Notes under the pieces: model-generated
Database searches by the model: none
Told to the model about the DNA's origin: nothing
What the model saw: only the letters and a program-made list of their open reading frames with translations
DNA from: UBA6623 sp965226435
Lineage (GTDB): Bacteria > Acidobacteriota > Terriglobia > Bryobacterales > UBA6623
NCBI GenBank assembly: GCA_965226435.1
Contig: CBDDCY010000012.1
Span: 310,001-374,000, forward strand
Direction: 5' to 3'
DNA: 64,000 nt
Part shown: in pieces, positions 35,151 to 45,500 of the stretch
Numbering within the stretch: the first letter of the stretch is position 1
Layout of the letters: each line of letters starts with the position of its first letter
Program-made: the position numbers and the translations under genes

Positions 35151-35630
35151 GCGGCCTCATCCGTGCCATCGCCCGCCACCAACTCCGACCAGTGGCCCCC
35201 GGTGGCAACGCACGCCCGCCAACCGATCCCGGAGCGCTCGGGCGTTGGTGGCACCGTTGATCACACCCGACTGCCAGCCGTCAGTGGCCGGCGAGGAACA
35301 CCGGCTGGAGAGAGGAGGATGGTCACGGCGATGCGGAGTCACCGGCGCAGAGGGATCACCGCCGCGAACTCGGACCGGCAGCGTCGCGCTGGTCTCGCTC
35401 GCCGAGGCGCGCGCCAACCAAGACGGCCCGCGACCGATGCGACGGAACAAGTGTTCCATAGTCCCGAGGACCTGTATCAGGAGAAGGAAGAAGTCCTGAA
35501 GGAGGGATATAGAAGTGCTCTCGCTTACTACGAAGAGCACCTATCCAAATCTTCTTAGAGCGCACAATCGTGGAATTGTGTCCCTGATCCTCTGCATCGA
35601 GCTGCTAGATGCCATCGTCGCTCTAGGACT
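35151..35630. other. Mostly non-coding stretch in copy B of the duplicated block
   Basis: Same sequence as 11083-11562. It holds only the short protein-like tail ending AYYEEHLSKSS near 35558. Confidence 0.35.
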
Positions 35631-35843
35631 GCGGGTATGGGGGTTTGAGATCTCGGCGGTGAAGAACTCGAGGAGGCGCCGCTCGGCGGAGGGGCCGGCC
35701 TCCCGGACGGTCCCGGGAAGGCTCTCGATGCGCCAGCCTCCGGGGATCAGGAGCGGCGCAGGGGCCCGGGCCACCGTCAGCGGGGGCGAAGGTGAGACTG
35801 CCGGCAGCTCTAAACTGTGCTCGTTTCGACCTGGATCAGGCAT
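35631..35843 (-). pseudogene. N-terminal remnant of a tyrosine recombinase, copy B
   Basis: Same remnant as at 11563-11775 (LLEFFTAEISNPHTR), truncated after the first core-binding helix. No dif-like site lies next to it. Confidence 0.6.
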
Positions 35844-36322
35844 GGCTGCAGCCTCCTGGAAACAGAGTAACTCTAACTGTCCTTCGCCCACCCCCGCCCG
35901 CCCGGCCTTTTCGCACCTCTGCTCCCGTCAACAAAACCACCACCCAGGCGGCCTGCCCCGGACCGGCGTTCGCTGGATCGATCTCCGCAGGCCTGACTCC
36001 GGGGAGGGGGAAGCGGCGGGCTCGTGCTGGAATGGGTCTTCAGGGAGGGGTGGAAAATTTAAGGGCTGATCGGGTGAAAAAACAGGCCCACATTTGCCCT
36101 GCGCTGCGTTTTCTTGGGGGCCAGCGACCCGTAGGATCTGAGATTTCTCTCGCCGGTGGTCCTCACCCGGTCTGTTCGACAGGGTCCCCTTTTGCCGGAC
36201 GGCCCAAGGACCTCGACGAGATCCTGGCGGGTTCCTTCCCGTAGTCTCCGGGACCATTCGGGTCGCTTCTCGACAGCGGGGATCCCCCCTCCCGGCCTCG
36301 CCTGCCACTTCTTTGTTTCGAA
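35844..36322. other. Non-coding stretch of copy B
   Basis: Same sequence as 11776-12254. No gene, RNA or repeat recognised. Confidence 0.35.
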
Positions 36323-36340
36323 CCTACCAATCCTGGTAGG
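36323..36340. promoter_or_regulatory. LuxR-box-like palindrome, copy B
   Basis: CCTACCAATCCTGGTAGG, about 375 bp upstream of the LuxR-type gene start at 36714 and 270 bp upstream of a 35-codon frame coupled to it. Its variant lies 60 bp beyond that gene. Role as binding site is inferred from symmetry and repetition. Confidence 0.45.
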
Positions 36341-36609
36341 GATTCGGGGGCGTAATTACGGTACAAGTAGTCTCGATTTAAAATGGCTTAAGGGTAAAAA
36401 GACCGTAGGTGTGAATTCTGTGATCGATCTATCCCTCTCCGGGTGGATCTCCCCGCTTCAGCCGCGTCCCACAGTCTGGTGTTCGCGTTGAGTTCAGGGT
36501 GCCTTCAATCGCAGCGGCATCTGCGTGACCGCGACAGGGCGGCCTGTTGCGGTTCTGTGCGTCTTGGCCAAGAAGTCGCGGCGATTTCACGGTTGAAGCA
36601 GTTGAGGCC

Positions 36610-36717
36610 ATGACGAAGTTGAAAGACATGAAAGAGGCTTTCACGCAGGACTCGACTTATATGGAGAGACCTCCTGTGCTGTTCATCCTGGCGCTGCTGA
36701 AGAAAGAATCGTCATGA
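36610..36717 (+). CDS. 35-residue frame coupled to the LuxR-type regulator
   Basis: MTKLKDMKEAFTQDSTYMER then PPVLFILALLKKESS, with a stop overlapping the regulator start (ATGA). A possible RBS (TTGAGG) precedes it. It may be a leader peptide that couples translation of the regulator, or the tail of a decayed gene. The region 36351-36609 before it shows only a short CGTAATTACG palindrome. Confidence 0.3.
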   Translation: MTKLKDMKEAFTQDSTYMERPPVLFILALLKKESS

Positions 36718-37850
36718 GCGACCGAGACGCGTTCGAGCACATCCTGGCGTCGTTGTACGAAGCCATGCTCGACGATCACCACTGGCCGGCCACCTCGGCC
36801 CTGATTGACGAGGCCTGCGGCATCACGGGCAATGTCCTCCTGGTCGGTGAAGGCCCGAAAGACGACATCCGGGCCTCCTTCGTCGGGCTCTACTACCGGG
36901 GGCAGCGTAACACCGATATGGAGCGTGAGTACCTCGAAGTCTACCATCCCATCAACGAAGCCATACCGCGCCTGCTGCAACTTCCCGAAGGCCATCTGGT
37001 GCAACTCAAAGACCTCTACACGGCCGAGGAGTTGAAAACCTCGCCTGCCTACAACGAGGCATATCTCCGGGGTAAGTATCAGAATGGCTTGAACGTGCTC
37101 CTGGAGGGGCCGGGCGGCTCCCGCATGACCTGGTCTCTCGCCGATCCCGTTGCCTCGGATGGCTGGGGGTCTTCGCAGATCGCGATGGTCAGGCGGCTAC
37201 TGCCCCACATCCGACAATTTGTCCGAGTTCGGCAGGCGCTGATGCGCACCGAGGCGCGGGACACGACCGTGACCGCCCTGCTCGACAACCCTCGGATAGG
37301 CGTCCTCCAGCTGGACCGGCGTGGGCGGATCCTGGCGGTCAATGACCGCGCCCGACCCATCCTCCGGCACGGCGATGGGTTGTCGGACAAGGATGGGGTG
37401 CTGCGTACCAGCCTGCCGGACGACCAGCTCCGTCTTGAGCGCCTGCTGGGCGCCGCGCTGCCGACCTCCGGAGCTGCCCCGGTCAGTGGGTCGATGCGGC
37501 TCCGCCGCTCGTCCGTGTTGCCGCCCTTCGTGGTGCACGTCAAACCGGTGGGTGTCCCCCAACCGGACTATGGAGCGCGGCACGTCGCCGCGCTGGTACT
37601 GATTGTCGAGCCGGGGGGCCATCATCGCATCGATCCCGAGTTGGTGGCCAATACCCTGGGGCTGACGCCGGCTGAGAGTCGGGTCGCGGTCTGGCTGGCG
37701 GAAGGCAAGAGCGTGCAGGAAATGGCCGAGGCCACGGGGCACACCAGAGACGCCATCTATTGGCTCCTGAAGCAGATCTACCAGAAACACCACATCTCCC
37801 GGCAGGCAGACCTGGTGAGGCTGGTGCTGTCGATCGCCGAGTTGGGATAA
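36714..37850 (+). CDS. LuxR-type transcriptional regulator
   Basis: A 378-residue regulator. The N-terminal 180 residues (DAFEHILASLYEAMLDDHHW onward) form an unidentified sensor region. A PAS-like segment follows (about 185-300, NPRIGVLQLDRRGRILAVND). The C-terminal LuxR helix-turn-helix (about 315-375) reads LTPAESRVAVWLAEGKSVQE, then GHTRDAIYWLLKQIYQKHHI. No phosphoacceptor receiver domain is present, so it probably senses a ligand directly. Dyads at 36323-36340 and 37910-37925 flank it and are plausible binding sites for autoregulation and for control of the downstream surface-protein gene. The ATG overlaps a 35-codon frame. Confidence 0.85.
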   Translation: MSDRDAFEHILASLYEAMLDDHHWPATSALIDEACGITGNVLLVGEGPKDDIRASFVGLYYRGQRNTDMEREYLEVYHPINEAIPRLLQLPEGHLVQLKDLYTAEELKTSPAYNEAYLRGKYQNGLNVLLEGPGGSRMTWSLADPVASDGWGSSQIAMVRRLLPHIRQFVRVRQALMRTEARDTTVTALLDNPRIGVLQLDRRGRILAVNDRARPILRHGDGLSDKDGVLRTSLPDDQLRLERLLGAALPTSGAAPVSGSMRLRRSSVLPPFVVHVKPVGVPQPDYGARHVAALVLIVEPGGHHRIDPELVANTLGLTPAESRVAVWLAEGKSVQEMAEATGHTRDAIYWLLKQIYQKHHISRQADLVRLVLSIAELG

Positions 37851-37909
37851 CCGCCGCACTGCCCGCGTCCTCGGTGGGCGGTCCGTTTGCCGGGAGATTA
37901 TCCCCGAAT

Positions 37910-37925
37910 CTACCAATCTGGGTAG
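37910..37925. promoter_or_regulatory. LuxR-box-like palindrome upstream of the adhesin locus
   Basis: CTACCAATCTGGGTAG, in the context CGAAT-dyad-GGACGGGG, closely parallels the sites at 12255-12272 and 36323-36340. It lies 205 bp upstream of a small secreted-protein gene and 447 bp upstream of the adhesin start. The rest of 37851-38128 shows no other feature. Confidence 0.5.
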
Positions 37926-38128
37926 GGACGGGGAAGGCACAATCGCGTTAAATAAAAGGGGGGATTCATAACGGCATCAATCAACAGAAAAGAACAATAT
38001 GTGCGGACCATCCGGCCGATTTACCCCCTCCCCCAGGCTGGATCGATCTCCCCGAAGCAACCGATCCGTCCCATGGTCCAGCGTCCCCGGAGAATGCAGG
38101 TAGCGTTCGATCGCGGTTAGTCCGGACG

Positions 38129-38350
38129 GTGCTGGCCGCTGCGTTGGCCTTGGCCTCCCCCGTGCTCGCCCGAGGAGAGCAGTGTCCGGACGACGGCACA
38201 GCCCCGGTGCCGGTGGAGGTGACGGTCACGGCGGTGCCCATCGTGGTCACGTCCACGACCGACGACGACTTCGCGGGCCTCATAGGGAAGCCCTTTGTCC
38301 TGGAGGTTGTCTCGCTCTACTTTGCGGGCTGCCGCGGCCCGGACGAATGA
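38129..38350 (+). CDS. Small putative secreted protein
   Basis: A 73-residue frame beginning at GTG after an in-frame stop. An N-terminal hydrophobic stretch MLAAALALASPVLARGEQ resembles a signal peptide. The mature part VPVEVTVTAVPIVVTSTTDD is beta-strand-like, with cysteines at each end. It lies 22 bases upstream of the adhesin start and downstream of the LuxR-box-like site. No family is recognised. It could be a partner of the adhesin or a leader frame. Confidence 0.4.
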   Translation: MLAAALALASPVLARGEQCPDDGTAPVPVEVTVTAVPIVVTSTTDDDFAGLIGKPFVLEVVSLYFAGCRGPDE

Positions 38351-38372
38351 TCTCGGCAAATCGGAGGACACC

Positions 38373-40370
38373 TTGATCGGGACTTACCTGGGGGCATTTG
38401 CGGCCCGGGTATTGGCCGCCAAGGTGGGCACCGTCGCGTTCCTGCTGGCGCTTGTGTTCGTGTTCGCCGCCAGCTCACAGGTGATCGCGCAAACCATAAC
38501 CGCGCCCGACATCACAAGTGAGGGTCCCTTCCTGGTCGATGAAGGCGAGACCGCGGTGGCCACGCTCACTGCGGACGACAGCGACACGAACGCAGGCGAC
38601 CTGATCTGGTCGAAGACGGGCGGAGCCGACTCCGCCAAGTTCAGCCTCACCAGCGCGGGCGTCCTCACCTTCAACGCGGCCAAGGACTACGAGGCGCCCG
38701 CCGCCGCCGACGGGACCTACGAGGTCACGGTGCAGGTGAGCGATGGCTCCGAAACGGACGCGGCGGACCTCGTCGTCACACTGGAGAACGTGGTGGAGTT
38801 GACCACGCTGACGGGACCGTCAACGGTCGACTACGAGGAGAATCGGGCCGTGCGGGTAGCCACCTACTCGGCCTCCTCGGAGGCGGACCGGGACGGTCTG
38901 AGCTGGAGCCTGTCGGGCGCGGACGCCGATAGCTTCCGCATCGACGAGCCCGGGGGAGTGTTGCGCTTCGACCTCGCCGTGGTTTCGCCCAATCTCTTCT
39001 CCCCGCCGCCGGACTACGACGCGCCAGCCGATGACGACAGCGACGGCACCTACGAGGTAACGGTCGAAGTCGGCGACGGCGTCACCCGCCACTCGCTGGC
39101 CGTGGAGGTGACGATCACCGACCAGGACGAAGCGGGAACGCTGACGCTGTCAACGACCCGGCCACAGTTCGGCGTGGCACTGACGACCACCCTGACCGAC
39201 CCGGACGGCGTGACGGGGACGGTCACCTACCAGTGGGAGCGTTCGGTGGGCCGCAGCGCCTGGACGGACATCGTCGTCGCGACCGCGTCGAGCTACACGC
39301 CGACCAGCGCCGAGACGGGGCACTTCCTGCGGGTGACGGCGACCTACACGGACGGGCACGGCTCGGGCAAGACCGTGACCGCGCGCACCTCAGAGGTCGT
39401 CACGGCGGACCTGTTGAGCGGGCTGACCGTGTCCACCACTGATTCCGCGGCCCACTCGGGCCACGCGCTCAGGCCCTCTTTTGACGCCGGCATCCTGCAC
39501 TACAGCATCGGCTGCGCCGCCGCCGGCGAGACCATGACCCTCACCCCGACCGCGGGCTCGGGCGGGCGGCTGTCGATCGACGGGACCCAGGTCTCCAGCG
39601 GTGAGAGCCGCACCGTCGCCGTGGATGCCGACAGCGAAGTCCGCGTCACGGTCGCTGGCGCCAGCGGCGCGGCGACCACCTATGTCGTGCGGTGCCTCTC
39701 AGGCGACCTGCTCGACATGACAGTGACGACCGCATCCGGCGCCACCGGCGTCATCGAGGACCTCATCATGTTCGGGGTCGCGAAGGACGCCGAGCAGTCC
39801 ATTGCGATAGTCGACTCCAACGGCGCAGTCAGGTTCCATCGCATGGACGCCAAGTACGGCGGCGGGTACTTCCGCGCGACGTGGGTCAGCGCCGTCGGCG
39901 AGTACCGCTACGCCTACAACAAGAAGAGAGCCGGCCAAGACTGGAAGATCCTCGACCAGAACCTGGAGGTGATCGCCAACGTCGGAACGGTGGCGCCGCT
40001 GACGGACACGAACGGGCACGACGCCTGGATTCTGGAGAACGGTAACTACCTCCTCTTCGCGTACGAGCCGGCCGATCGTGACCTCAGCGGGCTGACATTC
40101 GGGAACTTCAGCACATCAGAACGGGTGCGGGACTCGGCCCTCCAGATCCGCACACCGGCCGGTGCGTCGCTGTTCGACTGGAACTCCTATGACGCCATTC
40201 CCCTCGAGGACTGCAACCCCAGATTCCCGCCGGGACAAGCCGACTATGCCCATGTGAACACGCTGCAGATGGTCGACGGGGACATTGTGGCGTCGTTCAA
40301 GGGCTGCAACAGTGTGCTGCGGATCGACCCGGACGACGCGAGCAACGTCGCCACTAACAAGATTCCATGA
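38373..40370 (+). pseudogene. 5' half of a giant cadherin/arylsulfotransferase-domain surface protein
   Basis: Start TTG 38373 is chosen for the GGAGGA at 38363-38368; the open frame further upstream is unsupported. A signal peptide (VAFLLALVFVFAASSQVIAQ) precedes cadherin-like repeats with DYEAPAAADGTYEVTVQVSD and DYDAPADDDSDGTYEVTVEV. An Ig-like region and a cadherin-like-beta-sandwich part (DSAAHSGHALRPSFDAGILH) follow. The last 220 residues are the start of an arylsulfotransferase-like propeller (NGHDAWILENGNYLLFAYEP, DYAHVNTLQMVDGDIVASF). The protein breaks off after SNVATNKIP exactly where a kinase gene begins. The rest of the propeller resumes near 42505, so this is one gene split in two. 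Confidence 0.75.
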
Positions 40371-42526
40371 TCGGCCGCACCATCTCGCATTACGAAATCA
40401 CCGAGAAGCTCGGCGAAGGCGGGATGGGTGTTGTTTACAAGGCCACCGACACCAAGCTCAAGCGTCCCGTCGCTCTCAAATTCCTCTCGGCGCACTTGCT
40501 GTCGAACGAGGAAGCCAAGACGCGATTCTTCCGCGAGGCGCAGGCCGCCGCCGCGCTCGATCATCCCAACATCTGCACCGTCTACGAAATCGACGAGGTC
40601 GAGGGACACACCTTCATCGCCATGGCGCACCTCGACGGCGAACCCCTCGACCGCAAGATCACCTCCGGTCCCGTGCCGCTCGATGATGCCCTCGACATCG
40701 CCATCCAAATCGCCCGCGGCCTTGAAGCGGCGCATCGCAAGAGCATCTTCCACCGCGACATCAAACCGGCCAACGTGATGCTTCTCGACGAGGGCTCCGA
40801 GCGCCTCATCAAGATCATGGACTTCGGGCTGGCGCAGCTATCCGAGCGGTCAAAACTCACCGAGCTCGAGACCGCCCTCGGCACGATGGCCTATATGTCG
40901 CCCGAGCAGACCGAGGCCGCCGGCACCGACCAACGCACCGACCTGTGGGCGCTCGGCTGCGTGACCTATGAAATGATCTCGGGGCAGTTGCCGTTTCGCG
41001 GCGACTACAGCCAGGCGGTGCAATACTCGATCCTGCACGAGGCCCCCGAGCCGCTGACCGGCCTGCGTACCGGCGTCCCGATGGAACTCGAGTGGATCGT
41101 CGACAAATGCCTGGCGAAGCGCCGCGAGGATCGCTATCCCGAGGCATCGGCTTTAATTCTCGACCTGAGCACCTTGCGCAAGAAGCTCGAAACCGCCCGC
41201 TCGACAGTTGGACGAACGACCCGGCCGCCGCTGCCGAGTGAGATGGGAAAACGGCCCGCCGCCCCTGGGACGGCCGCCGGTCGGGAGCAGGCTGCCACGC
41301 CGCCGCATGCAGCCACCGCGCCGCCCGCGGCCACCTCCCAACCCTCGGGCGGGCAAGTGCCTGCGGCGACTGCCTCGCCCGGGCAAGCGCTCACCCCAAC
41401 ACAGCAAAGCCCCAGCGAGCCCCCCGGCGAGCCGAACCACCCGCTGGTGAAGTACCACGTCATCGAAGACCTCGCCTCCCAAGGCGACAGTGTTGCCTAC
41501 CGCGCCGAAGACACCCAACTCAAACGCTCGGTGACGATCAATGTCGTGCCCGAGTCGGCTGCGCGCTCCGCGCAAAAGCGCCGTCGCCTGAAAGATCGCG
41601 TCCTCTACGCAACCGTCTTCCTCCTGCTCGCCGCGGTCGCCGTGCTGTGGCTACGCGGCCCCGGCTTCCGCGGCCCAAGACCCCTGCGCCGATTTGCCCT
41701 CACACCTTCGGTTGGGGTAAACCCAGGCCTGTTTCAAGGCAACGCGGCGATATCGCCCAACGGACGACATGTCGCTTTCATTTCGCCGGGGGACGAAAGC
41801 TTGCTCTGGGTGCAAGACCTCGACCGGCAGGAGCCCCGCGCCATTGAGGGAACCCAAGGCGCGTATTCACCCTTTTGGTCCCCGCGCAGTGATTTCATTG
41901 GGTTCCATTCCGGCGGGGAACTCAGAAAGGTTTCCGTCGAAGGGGGACCCTCGGTGCGCCTTTGCACCGTGCCCGGCGGCAGCGCGGCTGGGGGCGCCTG
42001 GAGCTTCGACGGCGAGGTGATTGTTTTCGCCGCCAGAGGCGAGGACGGCACCCGCGGTCTTTATGAAGTCCCGGCCCGGGGCGGCGTTGCCCGCTTGCTG
42101 CTTTCCCCGAAGGACGTAGAAGGCGCGCAAGAAGGGGAGTCGGTTCTCGGCCTTCCCCATTTCCTGCCTCCCGAAGCAGGGCGCCGTGTGCTGGCGTTTT
42201 TCGTTGGGAACTTTTCGGGACAGAAGATAGTCGTTCAAGATTTGGAAACCGACCGGCAGCGGGTACTTGGACCGGGTGTGCCTGCTTTCTTTTCCGGTAG
42301 CGGCCACCTTGTTTACGAGTCCGCGCTCCTGCCGCCCCATGACCTTTGGGCAATACCGTTTTCGCTGGACACGCTTCAAGCCGAGGGTGAAGCATTTCCA
42401 ATTGCGGAAAACGCCTTTCAGGCGACGGTCGCGGCCGATCAAACGCTCGTTTACCTCGACAGCCCGGATCCAGGGAAAGGGCGTCTGGTGTGGCTCGACC
42501 GCGAACGGCCACCTCATCTTGTTTGA
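40367..42526 (+). CDS. Ser/Thr protein kinase with PD40-type C-terminus, truncated
   Basis: A 719-residue Hanks-type kinase. Residues 1-275 are the kinase: glycine loop KLGEGGMGVVYKA (15-27), Lys38 in PVALKFL, HRDIKPANV (129-137) and DFG (152-154). A Pro/Ala/Gln-rich linker follows, then a second N-lobe-like stretch (about 362-395, YHVIEDLASQGDSVAYRAED) without any C-lobe. One TM helix (YATVFLLLAAVAVLWL) and a partial TolB/PD40 beta-propeller complete it. This kinase-TM-propeller design is typical of Acidobacteriota. The propeller stops early at GRLVWLDRERPPHLV, and there is no RBS before the ATG. Both ends coincide with the split in the surrounding adhesin gene. Confidence 0.85.
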   Translation: MIGRTISHYEITEKLGEGGMGVVYKATDTKLKRPVALKFLSAHLLSNEEAKTRFFREAQAAAALDHPNICTVYEIDEVEGHTFIAMAHLDGEPLDRKITSGPVPLDDALDIAIQIARGLEAAHRKSIFHRDIKPANVMLLDEGSERLIKIMDFGLAQLSERSKLTELETALGTMAYMSPEQTEAAGTDQRTDLWALGCVTYEMISGQLPFRGDYSQAVQYSILHEAPEPLTGLRTGVPMELEWIVDKCLAKRREDRYPEASALILDLSTLRKKLETARSTVGRTTRPPLPSEMGKRPAAPGTAAGREQAATPPHAATAPPAATSQPSGGQVPAATASPGQALTPTQQSPSEPPGEPNHPLVKYHVIEDLASQGDSVAYRAEDTQLKRSVTINVVPESAARSAQKRRRLKDRVLYATVFLLLAAVAVLWLRGPGFRGPRPLRRFALTPSVGVNPGLFQGNAAISPNGRHVAFISPGDESLLWVQDLDRQEPRAIEGTQGAYSPFWSPRSDFIGFHSGGELRKVSVEGGPSVRLCTVPGGSAAGGAWSFDGEVIVFAARGEDGTRGLYEVPARGGVARLLLSPKDVEGAQEGESVLGLPHFLPPEAGRRVLAFFVGNFSGQKIVVQDLETDRQRVLGPGVPAFFSGSGHLVYESALLPPHDLWAIPFSLDTLQAEGEAFPIAENAFQATVAADQTLVYLDSPDPGKGRLVWLDRERPPHLV

Positions 42527-45500
42527 CAACGGCGTGCTGTGCATGCTCGATCCGTGGCTCGACACTCAACTGCTGCCGAGACCGGGCGGGCAGTACAGCC
42601 GCGCGGTGGAGTACGCCCTCGATGTCGACAACGGTGAGGCCGTGTTCTTGCGGGACCACTCGCTGGGAGGCGCACGTTCACGCGCGGGGTATAGGCACGG
42701 CCACGTCGAAGAGCTGCCCAACGGCGACTGGCTCATCGGCTGGGGCGAGGGAGGGACGCGCAAGCCCACGGAGTCCGTCACCCAGGTCGACCCGGACACC
42801 GGCGAGGAGAAGTTCTCGATCGTGCTGCTGCAAGCCGACGGCGGGCCAGAATCAATCCGGCCCATACCGTTGCCCCCGGTGGCGCTGGCGGATGATCCCG
42901 TGCCGCTGCGGGCGGAGTTTCTTGACTCGGGGACATCGAGCTTTCACGCACAGGGCGGGCCGCGGCCCACGGTGGTGATCGCCTTCAACCAAGCGGTGGT
43001 GGACTTCGAGAACGACACGCCATCGCTGGACGTGCAAGGTGCAACACTCGACAGCGTTGACCCCTATTTCGTGAGCGGAGAGTCGGCCAACGCTTACCGG
43101 ATCACCCTCATTCCGGACAGTGCCGCGTCCATTTCAATCAGTCTCCTCGCCGGACAGAACTGCGCCGACAGCGGTATCTGCACAGCCGATGGCGCCACGC
43201 TCGCTGAAACGCCCGCCGCGCGAACGATCTACCCAGCCGTCACCGCCTCCTTTGTCCAAGCCACCTATGACGCTCCCGAAGGAGGTTCGATCCAAATCGC
43301 CCTGATGCTCAGCTCCGATCCGGAGCGCACCATCGAGATTCCGCTGACCTTCACCGAACAGGGGGGCGCCTCCAGCGCTGACTACTCCGACGTGCCGAAC
43401 CCCATCATCATAGCCGGCGAGACGGAGGTCAGCTTCACCTTCAGCCCCACCCAGGACACGATAGATGACGATGGCGAGAAAGTGAAGGTGGGCTTCGGCG
43501 CCCTGCCCGCCGGGATGACCGCCAGCGGTACCACCGAGGCCACCGTGAGCATCACCGATGACGACGCCTCGCCGGTGATCACGACGGCTGCCCTGATTCT
43601 CGTGGAGGAGAACGAGACGGCGGTGGCGACGCTCGCGGCGACGGACGCGGACCGCCCGGCGGAGGATCTGACGTGGCGGATCACGGGCGGCGCAGACCGG
43701 AACAGATTCAGGTTGACGGCGGACGGCGTGCTCACCTTCGGGGTGGCTCAGGACTACGAGGCACCGGACGACAGCGACGGGGACGGCGACTACGAGGTGA
43801 CGGCAGAGGTGAGCGACGGGGCCAACCCGGTGGAGGCCATGTTCACGATCCGGCTCGAGGACGTGAACGATACCGCGCCGATGCTGTCCTCGGCGTCGGT
43901 GAATGGAACGACGCTGACACTGACCTACGGCGAGCCGCTCGACGGGAGCTCGACCCCTACGACGGGGGATTTCACGGTGTCGGGGGGCGATCGTACGCGG
44001 ACGGTCACCGGAGTTCGAGTGAACGGGAGTGCGGTGGAGCTGACCCTGGATGTGGGGGCCGAGCACGGGGAGGCAGGGATCCAAGTGAGCTACACGACGG
44101 GGACGAATCCGATCCAGGACGCGGTGGGCAACGACGCCCGGGGGTTGAGCAGCGAAGCGGTGACAAACGAAACGCCTGACACAACCTCACCGACGGTGAG
44201 CAGGGTGGCGATCACCTCGAACTCAGGGACGGACCGGACCTATGCGGCGGAGGACGAGATCGAGGTGACGGTGACCTTCAGCGAGACGGTGGTGGTGACG
44301 AGGACGCCGCGAATGCGGCTGAGAGTGGGGAGCAGGAACCGGACGGCCGGCTACCTGAGAGGCAGTGGCGCGGCGGCGCTGGTGTTCAGCTACGAGGTGG
44401 CCCTGGGGGACGAAGACACCGATGGGGTGAGCATTGCTGCCGGCCGCATTGACCGGAACGGCGGGACGATCAAGGACGAGGCAGACAATGATGCGGTGCT
44501 GGACCATGAAGCGGTGGCGCCGCAGGCGGGGCACAAGGTGGACGGGGTCCGGCCGGCGTTTCTGAGCGCGGCGGTGGATGGCTCCTCTCTGACGCTGACC
44601 TACGGGGAAGCGCTCGATGGGGGATCGAGGCCTGCGCCGGGGGACTTCACGGTGGAGGTGGGGGGTACCGGGCGAAGCGTTTCCGCAGTATCGGTAAGCG
44701 GAAGCGTGGTGACCCTGACGCTCGATCCGGCGGTGGAGCACGGGGACACGGGGATTCGAGTGAACTACAGTCCGGGGACGCGACCGATCCGGGATGCGGT
44801 GGGCAACGACGCGCTCGCACTGAGCAACCGGTCGGTGACCAACACCACGGGGGCTCCGCCCTCGGTGACGCTCCAGTTGATGCCGACCTCCATCAGCGAG
44901 AACGGAGGGTCCGCCACCGTGACGGCGAGGCTGAGCCATACGTCGGGTGAGACGACGACGGTGACCGTGTCCGCCACGGCCGTCACCCCGGCCGTGTCGG
45001 GGGATTTCACGCTGAGCATGAACAAGACGCTGACGATCGGAGCCGGTCAGGCCGCCAGCACGGGAACCGTGACGATCACCGCCAACAACAATGGTGTGGA
45101 CGCACCCAACAAGACGGTGATGGTGACGGGGACGGCCAGCAACAGCGAGGGGGTGACGGGGCCATCGGACGAGACGCTGACGATCACCGATGACGACGCG
45201 ACGCCGGTGATAACGACGGCCGCCCTGATTCCCGTGGCGGAGAACGAGACGGTGGTGGCGACGCTGCTGGCGACGGACGAGGATGACCGCACCGAGGACC
45301 TGGAGTGGGAGATCACGGGAGGGAATGACCGGAGTCAATTCACGCTGCCGGGTGGCGGCAGGCTGGCGTTCACGGCGGCGAAGGACTACGAGGAACCGGA
45401 CGACAGTAATGGGGATGGGGATTACGAGGTCACGGTTCAGGTGAGCGATGGGTTCAATGCGGTGGAGGTTGCATTCACGGTCAGGCTGCAGGATGTGGAT

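Larger units (their letters stand above)
33031..36350. repeat. 3.3-kb duplicated block, copy B
   Basis: Same content as 8963-12282. Copy B continues on its right into a LuxR-type regulator locus rather than the IS1595 transposon. It starts 162 bp after the second dif-like site; those 162 bp contain nothing recognisable. Confidence 0.95.

Noticed and set aside
42267..42504. N-terminal 80 codons of the long plus-strand frame that includes the adhesin's second half
   Set aside because: They are out of frame with the kinase and read its DNA; real adhesin sequence starts only near NGHLILFD.
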